From Sulfuricurvum sp. (lineage in GTDB: Bacteria > Campylobacterota > Campylobacteria > Campylobacterales > Sulfurimonadaceae), in contig JAUXSZ010000162.1 in NCBI GenBank assembly GCA_030679635.1, positions 1 through 16,174 on the forward strand: 16,174 nt of DNA, in the 5' to 3' direction. The first letter of the stretch is position 1. Each line of letters starts with the position of its first letter. Below the pieces are notes generated by a model. The model was not told the DNA's origin. It worked only from the letters and a program-made list of their open reading frames with translations, and searched no databases. Position numbers and translations under genes: made by a program. Positions 1-7,591 of the stretch are shown here, in pieces.

Positions 1-1364
1 CGTTTGCCCCTATACAGGAGTTCCCATGCAAGATTTTTTTCTTCTTGCCCAATCCAAGAAGAAAAATTACCGTTACTCCAACTTCCGGGATGGATGGTTT
101 CAATGACCACTTCATCAATCTTTTGGTTGACTACGGCCTCACTCATGGTCTGAGTAGTAATCCAATCGCTCTTATCCAGAGCATTATAAAGTCCCTCTAA
201 AAATAATTTGCCGTTATTACGGTAAAACTCCCATGCATTCTCCCCATCTAAAACCACATTGACCTGACATGACCCTTTCGCCCTATCATAAATACGACGT
301 AATCGGTGAATGAAATCTTTTACTGCCTCTTCGGGATCCATACGATTGTACATAAACCCAATAGCATCACTGATATTATGATCTCTGAATGAGAGCATGA
401 TCTCGCATGAACTATTTTTGAAACGGCAACGCTGATAGATGAGATCATGCGAGGCTGTGGGAAGACTTTTTAGAAGAATTTCCTCGTCGCTGCAGCTCCA
501 TTTTATCCCGTGAGCACTGTAACGCTCAAGAGAATCGTTATCTACCGATCCCTCAGAGGGCCAAATTCCCCTGGGCATACGATTAAATACAGACTCATAA
601 TAAGAAATCGCGCGCACTATGTGCGCCTCGGCATCGTCCGAAAAAGAGATTGGATTGTTCGGCATCAATACCTCTTCATCCGCCTGTTTCGCATTTTGGA
701 CATCCATCAAAAGGGGCATGATCGGATGATAAAAAGGGGTAGTAGAGATCTCTATCTGGCCCCGATCTTGGAGCTCTTTATAAAATGGGACAATCTGGAC
801 TATAAAATCAGCCAGTTCTTCCAGCAACGCCCGTTTCTCATCCTGAGTAAAGTGCCGTTTAAGAAGGAGAGATTGAATCAGTGGCGAATGTTCCCGTAAA
901 TATTCCCCGCACCACGCCAGTAGAAAACACACCTCAAGGTCCAAGATCTCATCGTGCCCCAATACGCTGACTTGTTCCGTGCTATTTACATTCCCGACTT
1001 TTCGGTACAATTCAGCATACCGGGCAATGGGATCGATCATCGTTTCCTTCTGCGCAAAAAAAAGAAACTCCATCAAATAAAGAAGTTCTGCATTGGAGAG
1101 TTCTTCCACTTTTTTTGAAATGGTCTGTATGAATCTGTCATCAACGGTTGTTGTCTCGTAATCTTTGAGCTGTATGAGAAGCGAAGGAACCAAGTTGAAA
1201 GTCGCCTTTAACCCAGGATGGGTGCTTAAATACCAGGCCATATCGTAGTAGTCTTTAATCCCATGTAAATAGACCCATGGCATCGAATAGTGCCCTGACA
1301 TATCATCCTTATAATAAGGTTGATGCATATGCCAGAGGAAATTGAGATAAAGATGCTTTGCCAT
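1..1364 (-). CDS. Glycoside hydrolase family 57 protein (alpha-amylase/amylopullulanase-like), 3' end cut by window edge
   Basis: Reading leftward from the ATG at 1364, the frame stays open to base 1, giving about 454 residues without a stop. It carries the GH57 landmarks: HMHQPYY near residues 12-18 (region 1, HQP), WPSEGSV with the likely nucleophile Glu271, CSDEEIL with the likely acid/base Asp293, DGENAWE from Asp373, and HPGSW from His425 followed by a WIG..E.NLAWELL stretch. The last four match the amylopullulanase-like branch of GH57, which acts on alpha-1,4/1,6-glucans. No signal peptide is visible, so a cytoplasmic protein is likely. The start has an AAAGGA ribosome site and lies 14 bases after the stop of the upstream nucleotidyltransferase fusion, so the two are probably co-transcribed. 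The exact substrate (glycogen, maltodextrin or another alpha-glucan) cannot be told from sequence. Family is secure; specificity is inference. Confidence 0.88.
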   Translation of the reverse strand, partial: MAKHLYLNFLWHMHQPYYKDDMSGHYSMPWVYLHGIKDYYDMAWYLSTHPGLKATFNLVPSLLIQLKDYETTTVDDRFIQTISKKVEELSNAELLYLMEFLFFAQKETMIDPIARYAELYRKVGNVNSTEQVSVLGHDEILDLEVCFLLAWCGEYLREHSPLIQSLLLKRHFTQDEKRALLEELADFIVQIVPFYKELQDRGQIEISTTPFYHPIMPLLMDVQNAKQADEEVLMPNNPISFSDDAEAHIVRAISYYESVFNRMPRGIWPSEGSVDNDSLERYSAHGIKWSCSDEEILLKSLPTASHDLIYQRCRFKNSSCEIMLSFRDHNISDAIGFMYNRMDPEEAVKDFIHRLRRIYDRAKGSCQVNVVLDGENAWEFYRNNGKLFLEGLYNALDKSDWITTQTMSEAVVNQKIDEVVIETIHPGSWSNGNFSSWIGQEEKNLAWELLYRGK

Positions 1365-1378
1365 GCTAATCCTTTTGG

Positions 1379-3871
1379 CTACTCGTTAATCCACTGTTCA
1401 ATCTTTTTGGTGTAATCCCGGAGAATCTTTTCCCCTAATATTTTACTTTCCGCTTGGATATAGAGACACAGATAGTCGCTGTTCTGATGAGGGATCATTA
1501 ATATCCATGCTTTCTTATCCAGCCATATTTTTACCCCATCTACATGCGAGGCCTCTTGATCCGTACTGTCTTCCAAAAATTTGCGCATCATCTTCCCTTT
1601 GTGCTCATTATCACACGGTAATTGGGTTTCAAGATAGAAGAAAGGATCAAATCCCATTGTTATTTCACTGACTTTCTTATTTTTAGAACTCAGCATTTCG
1701 ATCAGCTTTATACACGAAAACAGGGAATCGAAATTAAGTGCAAACTCCGGAAAAGCGTAACACCCTGCTGTTGTACCGATGAAATCGTACTGGGACAACT
1801 CAGAAGCTTTTAGATTGGTAATTTTTGCGCGTTCAATAATCAAATTATTAAAACGGTGATCAATAAAATCAGGTGCCCATACAGGCAATAAAATCCGTTT
1901 TTCATCCCCTTGCGTATTGAGCAATTCCAAGAAAAGAAGCAGTGAGATATGACGCTCCAACACCATGCCATTTTCACAGACGATGTCAAAGACCTTTGAG
2001 TCTGGATAAATAATATACCCCAAATCAAGCTTCATCCCTTTGACAATATCGGAGAGTTCTTTTTTGGACTTTTCGATTCGATTGGGAACTTTCGTCAATT
2101 TCTTGTCATTAAGATAGGCATTGAGCGTCACCGCATCGATATCCAGTTCGTTTAAAACATCCGGCAATATTGAGGAAGCCGTTCCAAACAGCAAGTCGAG
2201 TGCAATACGGAATTCTCCGTGCTTTATCGCCAGAAAATCCAGATGTTCAAGGAAATACTTAATATAAATATCTCCAATATGACCGTTTTCCAATATCTCA
2301 CCAATCTCCGTATAATTAACCCGACGGAAACTCTCCTTGAAAAAGATCCTCTCCATCCCTTTTTCGCTATTGGTATCAATATTGAGCCCTTCACCCGTGT
2401 AGAAAGTAATCTGTGTATTAATCTGGTTCTCCATCGACTCCTCAAAATGGACTCCGGCGATGATCGCATCATGATGAGCCAGATTAAAACGCATAACAGA
2501 GGGGCATTCCAACTTTAAATCCAAGACATTGATTCCCGTGGAAAGCAAACCGCCCAGAAAAGCCCGTTTGAGCATCCGTGAACTTCGGTGATAATCTCTC
2601 GATACATAGACGGTAGAGCCAACAGGCAAAACAGAACCAAAGGATTCGGCCAACTTTGTAGCCATCTCGCAGGAGAGTTCCAAATTCGTTCGGCCGATCA
2701 CACTCCCGTTTTCAAAGATGGTATTTTTGTATTTCTTTCCCCAAATGACATTGTTACTGACAATGGACGCTTCATCGATGACCTTATTAGGCCATACGAT
2801 CACATCATTTTCAAAGCTAACCAGATTGTCAATCTCACATTTTTCTGCGATGATCACACCGTGGCGGGCTTTGACTTTCTTCCCAATGCTCACATTGTTG
2901 CAGATGACGGCATGGCTTAAATGAACCCCGCTTTTAATCTCTACATTGTCCCAAATGACACTGTCGTTGATATGACTTCCATTATCGATAAAAACATTAT
3001 TGCCGATCACCACATTATGAAGTTTGACATCTTTACCGATCCGTACATTTTTACCTACGATTACCTTACCGCTGATTTTGACCGTCTCAAAATCGATCAT
3101 CTCGTGTAAATGGATCGGAGTACTCTCAACAAGAGTATTTTTACTGCTCACATGCAAATCGATTTTTTCATTTAGAATGTCGTCGTGCAGGTCTCGGTAG
3201 CTGTGAGGGTTACCCACATCCCGCCAATACCCCTTGACGCTACAGCCCCACAAAGGGAGCCCTGTCTTCATCAAAAAGGGAAAGAGATCCTTTGCAAAAT
3301 CGTAGTTTTCCTCTTTGGGGATATAATTGAGAATATGGGGTTCAAGAATATAGATTCCCGTATTGATCGTATCGCTGAATACCTCCCCCCAGCTGGGTTT
3401 CTCCAAAAACTTTTCGATTTTGCCGTCACTGCCGGAAATTACGACCCCAAAATCGAGCGGATTTTCGACCGAGGTCAGGGTAATCGTTAGGGAGGAGTGC
3501 TTTTCGTGATGATAGTTTATAATGTGTCTAAAATCAAAATCAGTGACCAAATCACCGCTTACGATAATAAAACTGTCGTCTTTGAGATACTCTTGTGCAT
3601 ATTTGACCGCCCCTGCCGTCCCATAGTCATCATCAGGAATCACATAGGTAATTTTAATCCCTAACTTTTTGCCATCTTTGAAATACTCCTTAATGACCTC
3701 TGGCATAAAATAAAGCAGTATCACAAATTCCTCAATTCCTACTGCTTTGAGACTTTTGATGATATGTTCCATCATCGGTTTATTGATAATTGGAAGCATT
3801 GGTTTGGGCATCGAATTCGTTAGTGGCTGTATTCTCGTGCCGAACCCTCCTGCCATTACGACAGCTTTCAT
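1379..3871 (-). CDS. Fused sugar-phosphate nucleotidyltransferase / beta-helix / degenerate phosphomannomutase-like protein
   Basis: The protein has 830 residues in three parts. Residues 1-235 are an NTP-transferase domain with GGFGTR (8-13), the PKPMLPI run (23-29), SGD with a metal-binding Asp107, EKP (158-160 region) and RDVGN near 218. These point to an active NDP-sugar pyrophosphorylase of the mannose-1-phosphate guanylyltransferase type. Residues about 250-390 are hexapeptide repeats forming a left-handed beta-helix. Residues about 395-830 resemble phosphomannomutase/phosphoglucomutase (SRD..RSS near 424-431, a VDGVKI motif near 778), but the phosphoserine, metal, sugar and phosphate loops are all replaced, so this half is probably regulatory or structural. 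The ATG at 3871 is preferred to the GTG at 3874 because AGGTG lies 7 bases ahead of it and most relatives begin MKAVVMAGG. Proteins with this architecture are known in cyanobacteria and some other bacteria. The nucleotide and sugar used are not certain. It leads an operon with the GH57 gene. Confidence 0.87.
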   Translation of the reverse strand: MKAVVMAGGFGTRIQPLTNSMPKPMLPIINKPMMEHIIKSLKAVGIEEFVILLYFMPEVIKEYFKDGKKLGIKITYVIPDDDYGTAGAVKYAQEYLKDDSFIIVSGDLVTDFDFRHIINYHHEKHSSLTITLTSVENPLDFGVVISGSDGKIEKFLEKPSWGEVFSDTINTGIYILEPHILNYIPKEENYDFAKDLFPFLMKTGLPLWGCSVKGYWRDVGNPHSYRDLHDDILNEKIDLHVSSKNTLVESTPIHLHEMIDFETVKISGKVIVGKNVRIGKDVKLHNVVIGNNVFIDNGSHINDSVIWDNVEIKSGVHLSHAVICNNVSIGKKVKARHGVIIAEKCEIDNLVSFENDVIVWPNKVIDEASIVSNNVIWGKKYKNTIFENGSVIGRTNLELSCEMATKLAESFGSVLPVGSTVYVSRDYHRSSRMLKRAFLGGLLSTGINVLDLKLECPSVMRFNLAHHDAIIAGVHFEESMENQINTQITFYTGEGLNIDTNSEKGMERIFFKESFRRVNYTEIGEILENGHIGDIYIKYFLEHLDFLAIKHGEFRIALDLLFGTASSILPDVLNELDIDAVTLNAYLNDKKLTKVPNRIEKSKKELSDIVKGMKLDLGYIIYPDSKVFDIVCENGMVLERHISLLLFLELLNTQGDEKRILLPVWAPDFIDHRFNNLIIERAKITNLKASELSQYDFIGTTAGCYAFPEFALNFDSLFSCIKLIEMLSSKNKKVSEITMGFDPFFYLETQLPCDNEHKGKMMRKFLEDSTDQEASHVDGVKIWLDKKAWILMIPHQNSDYLCLYIQAESKILGEKILRDYTKKIEQWINE

Positions 3872-4174
3872 CACATGACACCTAAAATAGTTATTGGGTT
3901 AGTCAGCGTATTTTGTTGAAATAAGTACATTATTTATCTTTTTGTTAATTTAGTTAGAAAGACCTACAATTTTTTCTTTTTGTCAGTTATGTGACGTGTA
4001 TTTTCTCTACTGCCGCTACTATTATTTTCTAGAGTTTAATCATAGCATAAAAAACAAAATTGGTTATATTTAACTTTATCATATTGAAAAGTACGAATGT
4101 GCTACAATGTAAAAATACAGTATAAGCCTTAAATGCAAAATGAGTGATAGATAATTTCGAGATAAGAGACAAAT
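3872..4174. other. Divergent intergenic spacer, 303 bases
   Basis: This AT-rich stretch separates the minus-strand nucleotidyltransferase fusion from the plus-strand transglutaminase-like gene and should hold both promoters. I see one fair plus-strand -10 box (listed separately). For the minus strand only weak TAAATA-like boxes are visible around 3930, none good enough to call. Open frames crossing the spacer lack ribosome sites and recognisable motifs. No RNA gene or clear hairpin was seen. Confidence 0.6.
4100..4108 (+). promoter_or_regulatory. Putative extended -10 promoter of the transglutaminase-like gene
   Basis: TGCTACAAT fits an extended -10 element (TGn plus a TATAAT-like hexamer at 4103-4108). 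A start near 4115 would give a leader of about 60 bases to the ATG at 4175. TTGAAA at 4084-4089 is too close to serve as a normal -35. The call rests on motif match and position only. Confidence 0.4.
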
Positions 4175-4945
4175 ATGGACACAGGGATAAAAGTAGCGAT
4201 TGTTCTAGCGATTGGGATTCTCGTCTACCGGGAGATTCTAAAATCGGCTGTAAAAAATACCAAAGAAATCCCCACATTTGTGAAAGAAAAAGCAAGCTTT
4301 TTGAGTTTAATGATTGTTGTCCTAAGTGTGGGGATCTTTGTCTCTGTTGGGATATCCATGACCAACATTGAAACACGTGACTTACGCCCATATCATCCTC
4401 CTCATACCCCTGAAATGATCAGTATGTTTGATAAAGGGGTGATTGTATTGAACGGCCAATACATCAAAACCAATCTGGCCAAACCCAAAGAGCTCACAAC
4501 TCTTGCCGGGCAGTTAACACAAGGATGCAATGGCAACGATGCGTGTGAAATACAAAAGATGTTTGATTATGTCACCCATATCCCGTATCGAACGGATTAC
4601 ACGAGCCGTAATGCCAAAGAAGTGATACGGAGCGACTGGGGAGACTGCGATGATAAAACCAATCTCTTCGCATCCTTACTGAATGAAAGGGGATTTAATT
4701 ATCGATTTGTCTATGTTCCACACCACGTATTTATGGTTGTTCATCTAGAGGACAAAAGTGCCCTTCCCTTTTTAACGACCAAGCTCACGATTGATGGGGT
4801 AAGTTACTACTATGCCGAGACTACGGCGATAGGAGCACGCATAGGAGAATTCAACGGGCAATTTCCTATCTCGTTTGAGGGAATATACGATTTGAGGAAA
4901 AATGAGTCTGTTGATTTAGAGAAAGTTTCATTTTGGATGGGATAA
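4175..4945 (+). CDS. Membrane-anchored transglutaminase-like cysteine protein
   Basis: The protein has 256 residues. Two hydrophobic segments (about 5-18 and 43-61) are followed by a soluble domain, probably in the periplasm. The core motif GDCDDKTNLFASLL puts the likely catalytic Cys at 158. The partner His is in HHVFM (His183 or His184), and the third member is probably in YAETT (Glu215 region), as in the transglutaminase-like superfamily. Members of this fold include proteases, peptide N-glycanases and cross-linking enzymes, so the reaction cannot be assigned. Cys118 and Cys124 could form a disulfide outside the cytoplasm. The ribosome site is weak (AAGAGA a few bases upstream). It stands alone, divergent from the sugar nucleotidyltransferase operon and convergent with the DUF420 gene. 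A role in envelope protein or peptide processing is a guess. Confidence 0.8.
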   Translation: MDTGIKVAIVLAIGILVYREILKSAVKNTKEIPTFVKEKASFLSLMIVVLSVGIFVSVGISMTNIETRDLRPYHPPHTPEMISMFDKGVIVLNGQYIKTNLAKPKELTTLAGQLTQGCNGNDACEIQKMFDYVTHIPYRTDYTSRNAKEVIRSDWGDCDDKTNLFASLLNERGFNYRFVYVPHHVFMVVHLEDKSALPFLTTKLTIDGVSYYYAETTAIGARIGEFNGQFPISFEGIYDLRKNESVDLEKVSFWMG

Positions 4946-4965
4946 GATTTGTCAAAAAATAAACC

Positions 4966-5433
4966 TTATCCTACAAACAAGAAAAGGTAGATGCTGCATC
5001 CCATTACTGACGTGAGGGTGAGTGCCGCAAAAATCCATTTTCCCATACGACGGTGCTGTTTCATGGCTCCCTTACCGTGCACTATATAGGTCTTATAGGA
5101 GGTGATGATTAGGTATATCCACCCCCCCACTGCCATGAGGGCTATGAAGATATGTACTGCCAAAAAAAGCAGTAAAAAATCATACGACGTAGGCGACATT
5201 TTGACATACTCGACAAATCCTCCGCTGATACGAACGCCGAGTTCAAAAATGATCACCATCACTATGGTTAAGGATAAAATGACTATTTGAGAACGGTAAT
5301 GAAGCACTATGTTACCAATGACAGCCTGCCGTATTGACATTCCAAGCAAAAAAGGGAGGATCGCGAAATAGAGGGTCACCACATCCATAAAAAAAGCGGC
5401 ACGCGTACCTAAAAATCCTGGTTCTAAAAACAT
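4966..5433 (-). CDS. DUF420 family four-helix membrane protein
   Basis: The protein has 155 residues with four predicted membrane helices (about 18-35, 49-63, 86-110, 134-154). Histidines sit near membrane boundaries: LHYRSQ (His45), AVHIF (His94), His119 and QHRRMGKW (His127). This pattern matches the DUF420/YozB family, whose relative CtaM is linked to haem-copper oxidase maturation in Gram-positive bacteria. A role in cytochrome oxidase or haem biogenesis here is therefore possible but not shown. The ATG at 5433 has an AGAGGA ribosome site. A perfect TATAAT lies about 35 bases upstream. The gene is divergent from the methyltransferase gene and convergent with the transglutaminase-like gene, 20 bases away. 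Confidence 0.78.
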   Translation of the reverse strand: MFLEPGFLGTRAAFFMDVVTLYFAILPFLLGMSIRQAVIGNIVLHYRSQIVILSLTIVMVIIFELGVRISGGFVEYVKMSPTSYDFLLLFLAVHIFIALMAVGGWIYLIITSYKTYIVHGKGAMKQHRRMGKWIFAALTLTSVMGCSIYLFLFVG

Positions 5434-5463
5434 ATATTCCTCTTGTATGGTAAAATTTGCGTA

Positions 5464-5470
5464 TATTATA
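5464..5470. promoter_or_regulatory. Overlapping divergent -10 boxes between the DUF420 and methyltransferase genes
   Basis: On the minus strand 5470-5465 reads TATAAT, a consensus -10 giving a leader of about 25 bases to the DUF420 start at 5433. On the plus strand 5464-5469 reads TATTAT, with a weak TTGTAT at 5443-5448 as a possible -35 (15-base spacing). The plus-strand start would fall only a few bases ahead of the methyltransferase ATG at 5486. The minus call is the stronger of the two. Confidence 0.45.
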
Positions 5471-5485
5471 GACTACGAGGGCTAG

Positions 5486-6034
5486 ATGGACGATAAAACA
5501 CGATGGAATGCCAAGCATCAAAATGTTCCCATGCCGATGAACCCTTCCGCCATTGTCATGCAACATGTTGTTCCGTCCGTAGATAAAAGAGCATTGGATA
5601 TTGCTTGCGGAATAGGACGTAATACCCACTATTTAGCCAAACTAGGGTTTGAAGTGGATGCGGTGGACATATCGGACTATGCTCTCTCACAGCTTCAGCA
5701 TACAGCGATGATTCATCCGATTGAGACAGATTTGACAAGCTATAGAATTGCGCCGAATGCTTACGATGTAATCGTTAATATAAACTACTTGGAGCGAAAG
5801 CTTTTCCCCTCAATAATGGCAGGACTCAAAAGTGGAGGAGTTCTCATTTTTGAAACTTTTATTACGGCTCACGAAGAAGGGTATCATAACCCTAGCAATC
5901 CTGATTTTCTTTTACGATCAAACGAGCTGCTACACGCGTTCTGCGAATTAGAAGTGCTGTTCTACGAAGAGCGTGATGATCGAAATATGCAGGGTGAAAA
6001 AGTCAAAATCGCGTCCTATGTTGGTAAGAAATAG
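5486..6034 (+). CDS. Class I SAM-dependent methyltransferase
   Basis: The protein has 182 residues with a Rossmann-like SAM-binding core. Motif I is LDIACGIGRNTHYLA (about residues 37-51), followed by an acidic residue at the end of strand 2 in VDAVDIS (about 57-63), a YDVIVNINYLER segment, and GGVLIFETF for strand 5. The layout resembles TehB/UbiE-like small-molecule methyltransferases; TehB relatives act on tellurite or similar oxyanions, but the substrate is not evident. The ATG at 5486 has GAGGG a few bases upstream. The gene ends 47 bases before the aminotransferase, which has its own promoter, so the two need not be one transcript. Confidence 0.85.
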   Translation: MDDKTRWNAKHQNVPMPMNPSAIVMQHVVPSVDKRALDIACGIGRNTHYLAKLGFEVDAVDISDYALSQLQHTAMIHPIETDLTSYRIAPNAYDVIVNINYLERKLFPSIMAGLKSGGVLIFETFITAHEEGYHNPSNPDFLLRSNELLHAFCELEVLFYEERDDRNMQGEKVKIASYVGKK

Positions 6035-6047
6035 ATAAAGTTGGTTG

Positions 6048-6056
6048 TGTTATAAT
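6048..6056 (+). promoter_or_regulatory. Extended -10 promoter of the aminotransferase gene
   Basis: TGTTATAAT is a perfect extended -10 (TGn followed by TATAAT at 6051-6056). No -35 hexamer is visible at normal spacing, as is common for promoters in this phylum. The predicted start near 6063 gives a leader of about 19 bases to the ATG at 6082. Confidence 0.65.
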
Positions 6057-6081
6057 TTCAAAAATTTTTTAAAGGCTGCAC

Positions 6082-7251
6082 ATGCTAACCGATCGCGTCA
6101 ATACCCTCTCAGAATCGATTACCATCGCTATTTCCACATTGGCACAAGAGCTTAAAGCTCAAGGAAAAGATGTGATTAGCTTTTCAGCCGGAGAGCCTGA
6201 TTTCGACACACCTCAAGTGATTAAAGATGCAGCCATTCGTGCGATCAATGAAGGATTTACAAAATACACCGCCGTTGACGGCATTCCTGAGCTAAAAGCC
6301 GCAATTGCCCATAAACTTCAACGTGATAATGGTTTGGTTTACAAACCAAACCAGATTATTGCCAGCAATGGGGCAAAACATTCACTCTATAATCTTTTTG
6401 CATCGACCATACAAGCAGGTGATGAAGTCATCATCCCGGCACCTTATTGGGTTACCTACCCTGAACTGGTACAGTATTGCGGCGGGACGGTGGTTGAAAT
6501 TATGACCGATGACGAAAGCGGATTCAAGATAACACCGGAACAACTAAAAAACGCGCTTACGCCAAATACAAAAATGTTAATTTTGACTTCTCCTTCGAAT
6601 CCAACCGGTGCAGTCTATTCACGTGACGAATTGGCCGCGTTAGGGAAAGTCCTTGAGGGGACAAAGGTTATTGTTGCCAGTGATGAGATGTATGAAAAAT
6701 TGATTTATGATGGAGAATTTGTTTCCTCGGCATCGGTCAGTGATGATATGTTTCAACGAACCGTTACGATTAATGGATTAAGCAAATCGGTTGCGATGAC
6801 AGGATGGCGTTTTGGCTATATGGCCGCAGCTAATACCGAGATCATCCAAGCTACCAAAAAACTACAAAGCCAAAGTACCTCAAATATTAATAGCATTACT
6901 CAAAAAGCAGCAATTGTTGGCTTAAATGGAGATGCGGATGCAGACGTCGAATCCATGCGCCAGGCTTTCAAGGCTCGAAGAGATGAAGCGGTAAAACTGT
7001 TTAATGAAATTGACGGACTCTCCGTACTCTCTCCTGCCGGAGCTTTCTATCTTTTTGTAAATACGAAAGCTGTCAGTAATGACTCTATGGCATTTTGCAA
7101 AGGATTGCTGGAAGATCAAGGGGTGGCCGTAGTACCAGGATTAGGATTCGGCTCTGAGGGGTACTTTAGATTTAGTTTTGCAACCGATACCGAAAGCATT
7201 CGTAAGGGGATTCAACGTATCGCAACGTATGTGGCTACGCTTCGTAAATAA
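6082..7251 (+). CDS. aspB: Pyridoxal-phosphate aspartate aminotransferase (class I, subgroup Ib type)
   Basis: The protein has 389 residues, normal for subgroup Ib aspartate aminotransferases (called aspB in Campylobacter, aspC elsewhere). Visible fold-type I landmarks are SAGEPDFDTP (residues 34-43 region, substrate side), SPSNPTG with cofactor-ring Asn173, SDEMYEK (Asp for the ring nitrogen), NGLSKSVAMTGWRFGY with Schiff-base Lys235, and GYFRFSFAT with Arg363, which binds the substrate carboxylate. It should interconvert aspartate and 2-oxoglutarate with oxaloacetate and glutamate in the cytoplasm. Some relatives also take aromatic amino acids or prephenate. The ATG at 6082 follows an AAAGG ribosome site. 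It is preceded by its own extended -10 and followed by a hairpin, so it is probably monocistronic. Confidence 0.92.
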   Translation: MLTDRVNTLSESITIAISTLAQELKAQGKDVISFSAGEPDFDTPQVIKDAAIRAINEGFTKYTAVDGIPELKAAIAHKLQRDNGLVYKPNQIIASNGAKHSLYNLFASTIQAGDEVIIPAPYWVTYPELVQYCGGTVVEIMTDDESGFKITPEQLKNALTPNTKMLILTSPSNPTGAVYSRDELAALGKVLEGTKVIVASDEMYEKLIYDGEFVSSASVSDDMFQRTVTINGLSKSVAMTGWRFGYMAAANTEIIQATKKLQSQSTSNINSITQKAAIVGLNGDADADVESMRQAFKARRDEAVKLFNEIDGLSVLSPAGAFYLFVNTKAVSNDSMAFCKGLLEDQGVAVVPGLGFGSEGYFRFSFATDTESIRKGIQRIATYVATLRK

Positions 7252-7267
7252 AGTTTAGACGCAGTAT

Positions 7268-7295
7268 CATTTTTCCTCTATAAAAGAGGAAAATG
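7268..7295. terminator. Bidirectional hairpin between convergent genes
   Basis: Left arm 7268-7279 (CATTTTTCCTCT) pairs with right arm 7285-7295 (AGAGGAAAATG) with one bulged T, leaving a five-base ATAAA loop. It sits 16 bases after the aminotransferase stop and just before the end of the small minus-strand gene at 7297. The T-run is within the stem, with little U-tract beyond it. Confidence 0.65.
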
Positions 7296-7296
7296 G

Positions 7297-7521
7297 TTAT
7301 TGTTTGATCAACTGCAATGCCGCAATAACGTCATCAATGTTTCCAAGAGGAAGATGTACTTTCCATTCAGGATTTTTGGCATCTCCGCTTAATGAAATAC
7401 CGATGCTAGCTACGCTGTCACTTCCCTCTCCATAAGGGGCATCAACCTTACTGACCGCAATAAGACCTTTTTTTGTTCCATTTAATGGAATTTCTTTGAC
7501 GATAGTTGCAGATGCGTTCAT
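7297..7521 (-). CDS. Small protein of unknown function, 74 residues
   Basis: I do not recognise this gene. It looks real because its ATG at 7521 is preceded by a strong AGGAG ribosome site, it fills the space between a terminator and the transglycosylase-like gene, and its composition is that of a folded soluble protein. There is no signal peptide, membrane segment or cysteine. The N-terminal half has alternating lysines and hydrophobic residues suggesting beta strands. The C-terminus, from WKVHLPLG to a final LQLIKQ, looks like a strand leading into an amphipathic helix. A faint resemblance to small PC4/YdbC-like nucleic-acid-binding folds came to mind but is not supported by a clear motif. 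Confidence 0.7.
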   Translation of the reverse strand: MNASATIVKEIPLNGTKKGLIAVSKVDAPYGEGSDSVASIGISLSGDAKNPEWKVHLPLGNIDDVIAALQLIKQ

Positions 7522-7544
7522 AAATTCTCCTAATTGCTTGATAT

Positions 7545-7550
7545 ATTATG
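7545..7550 (-). promoter_or_regulatory. Possible -10 box of the 74-residue protein gene
   Basis: The minus strand reads CATAAT here, followed by further TA-rich sequence, giving a leader of about 17 bases to the ATG at 7521. No clear -35 is seen in the 70-base spacer. Read-through from the ilv operon upstream is also possible. Confidence 0.3.
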
Positions 7551-7591
7551 AGTTTATCTGATTTTGACTAAAGCAAGCTTAAAAAGTCGCC

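Noticed and set aside
510..899. Open frame of 129 codons on the plus strand
   Set aside because: It lies antisense to the GH57 gene, whose frame has clear family motifs; no ribosome site or known motif.
1379..3871. Frameshift or pseudogene status of the mutase half
   Set aside because: The frame is continuous and the hydrophobic pattern is preserved to the C-terminus, so this is a conserved degenerate domain rather than a decaying gene.
4029..4391. Minus-strand open frame of 120 codons spanning the 3872-4174 spacer
   Set aside because: It overlaps the transglutaminase-like gene, its sequence is not protein-like, and no ribosome site is seen.
4939..4971. Inverted repeat GGATAAG / CTTATCC between the transglutaminase-like and DUF420 genes
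   Set aside because: Seven-base stem with an 18-base loop and no U-tract; too weak to call a terminator.
7568..7590. Hairpin-like GACT...AGTC around an AAGCTT core upstream of the small gene
   Set aside because: Four-base stem only; not a credible terminator or riboswitch.
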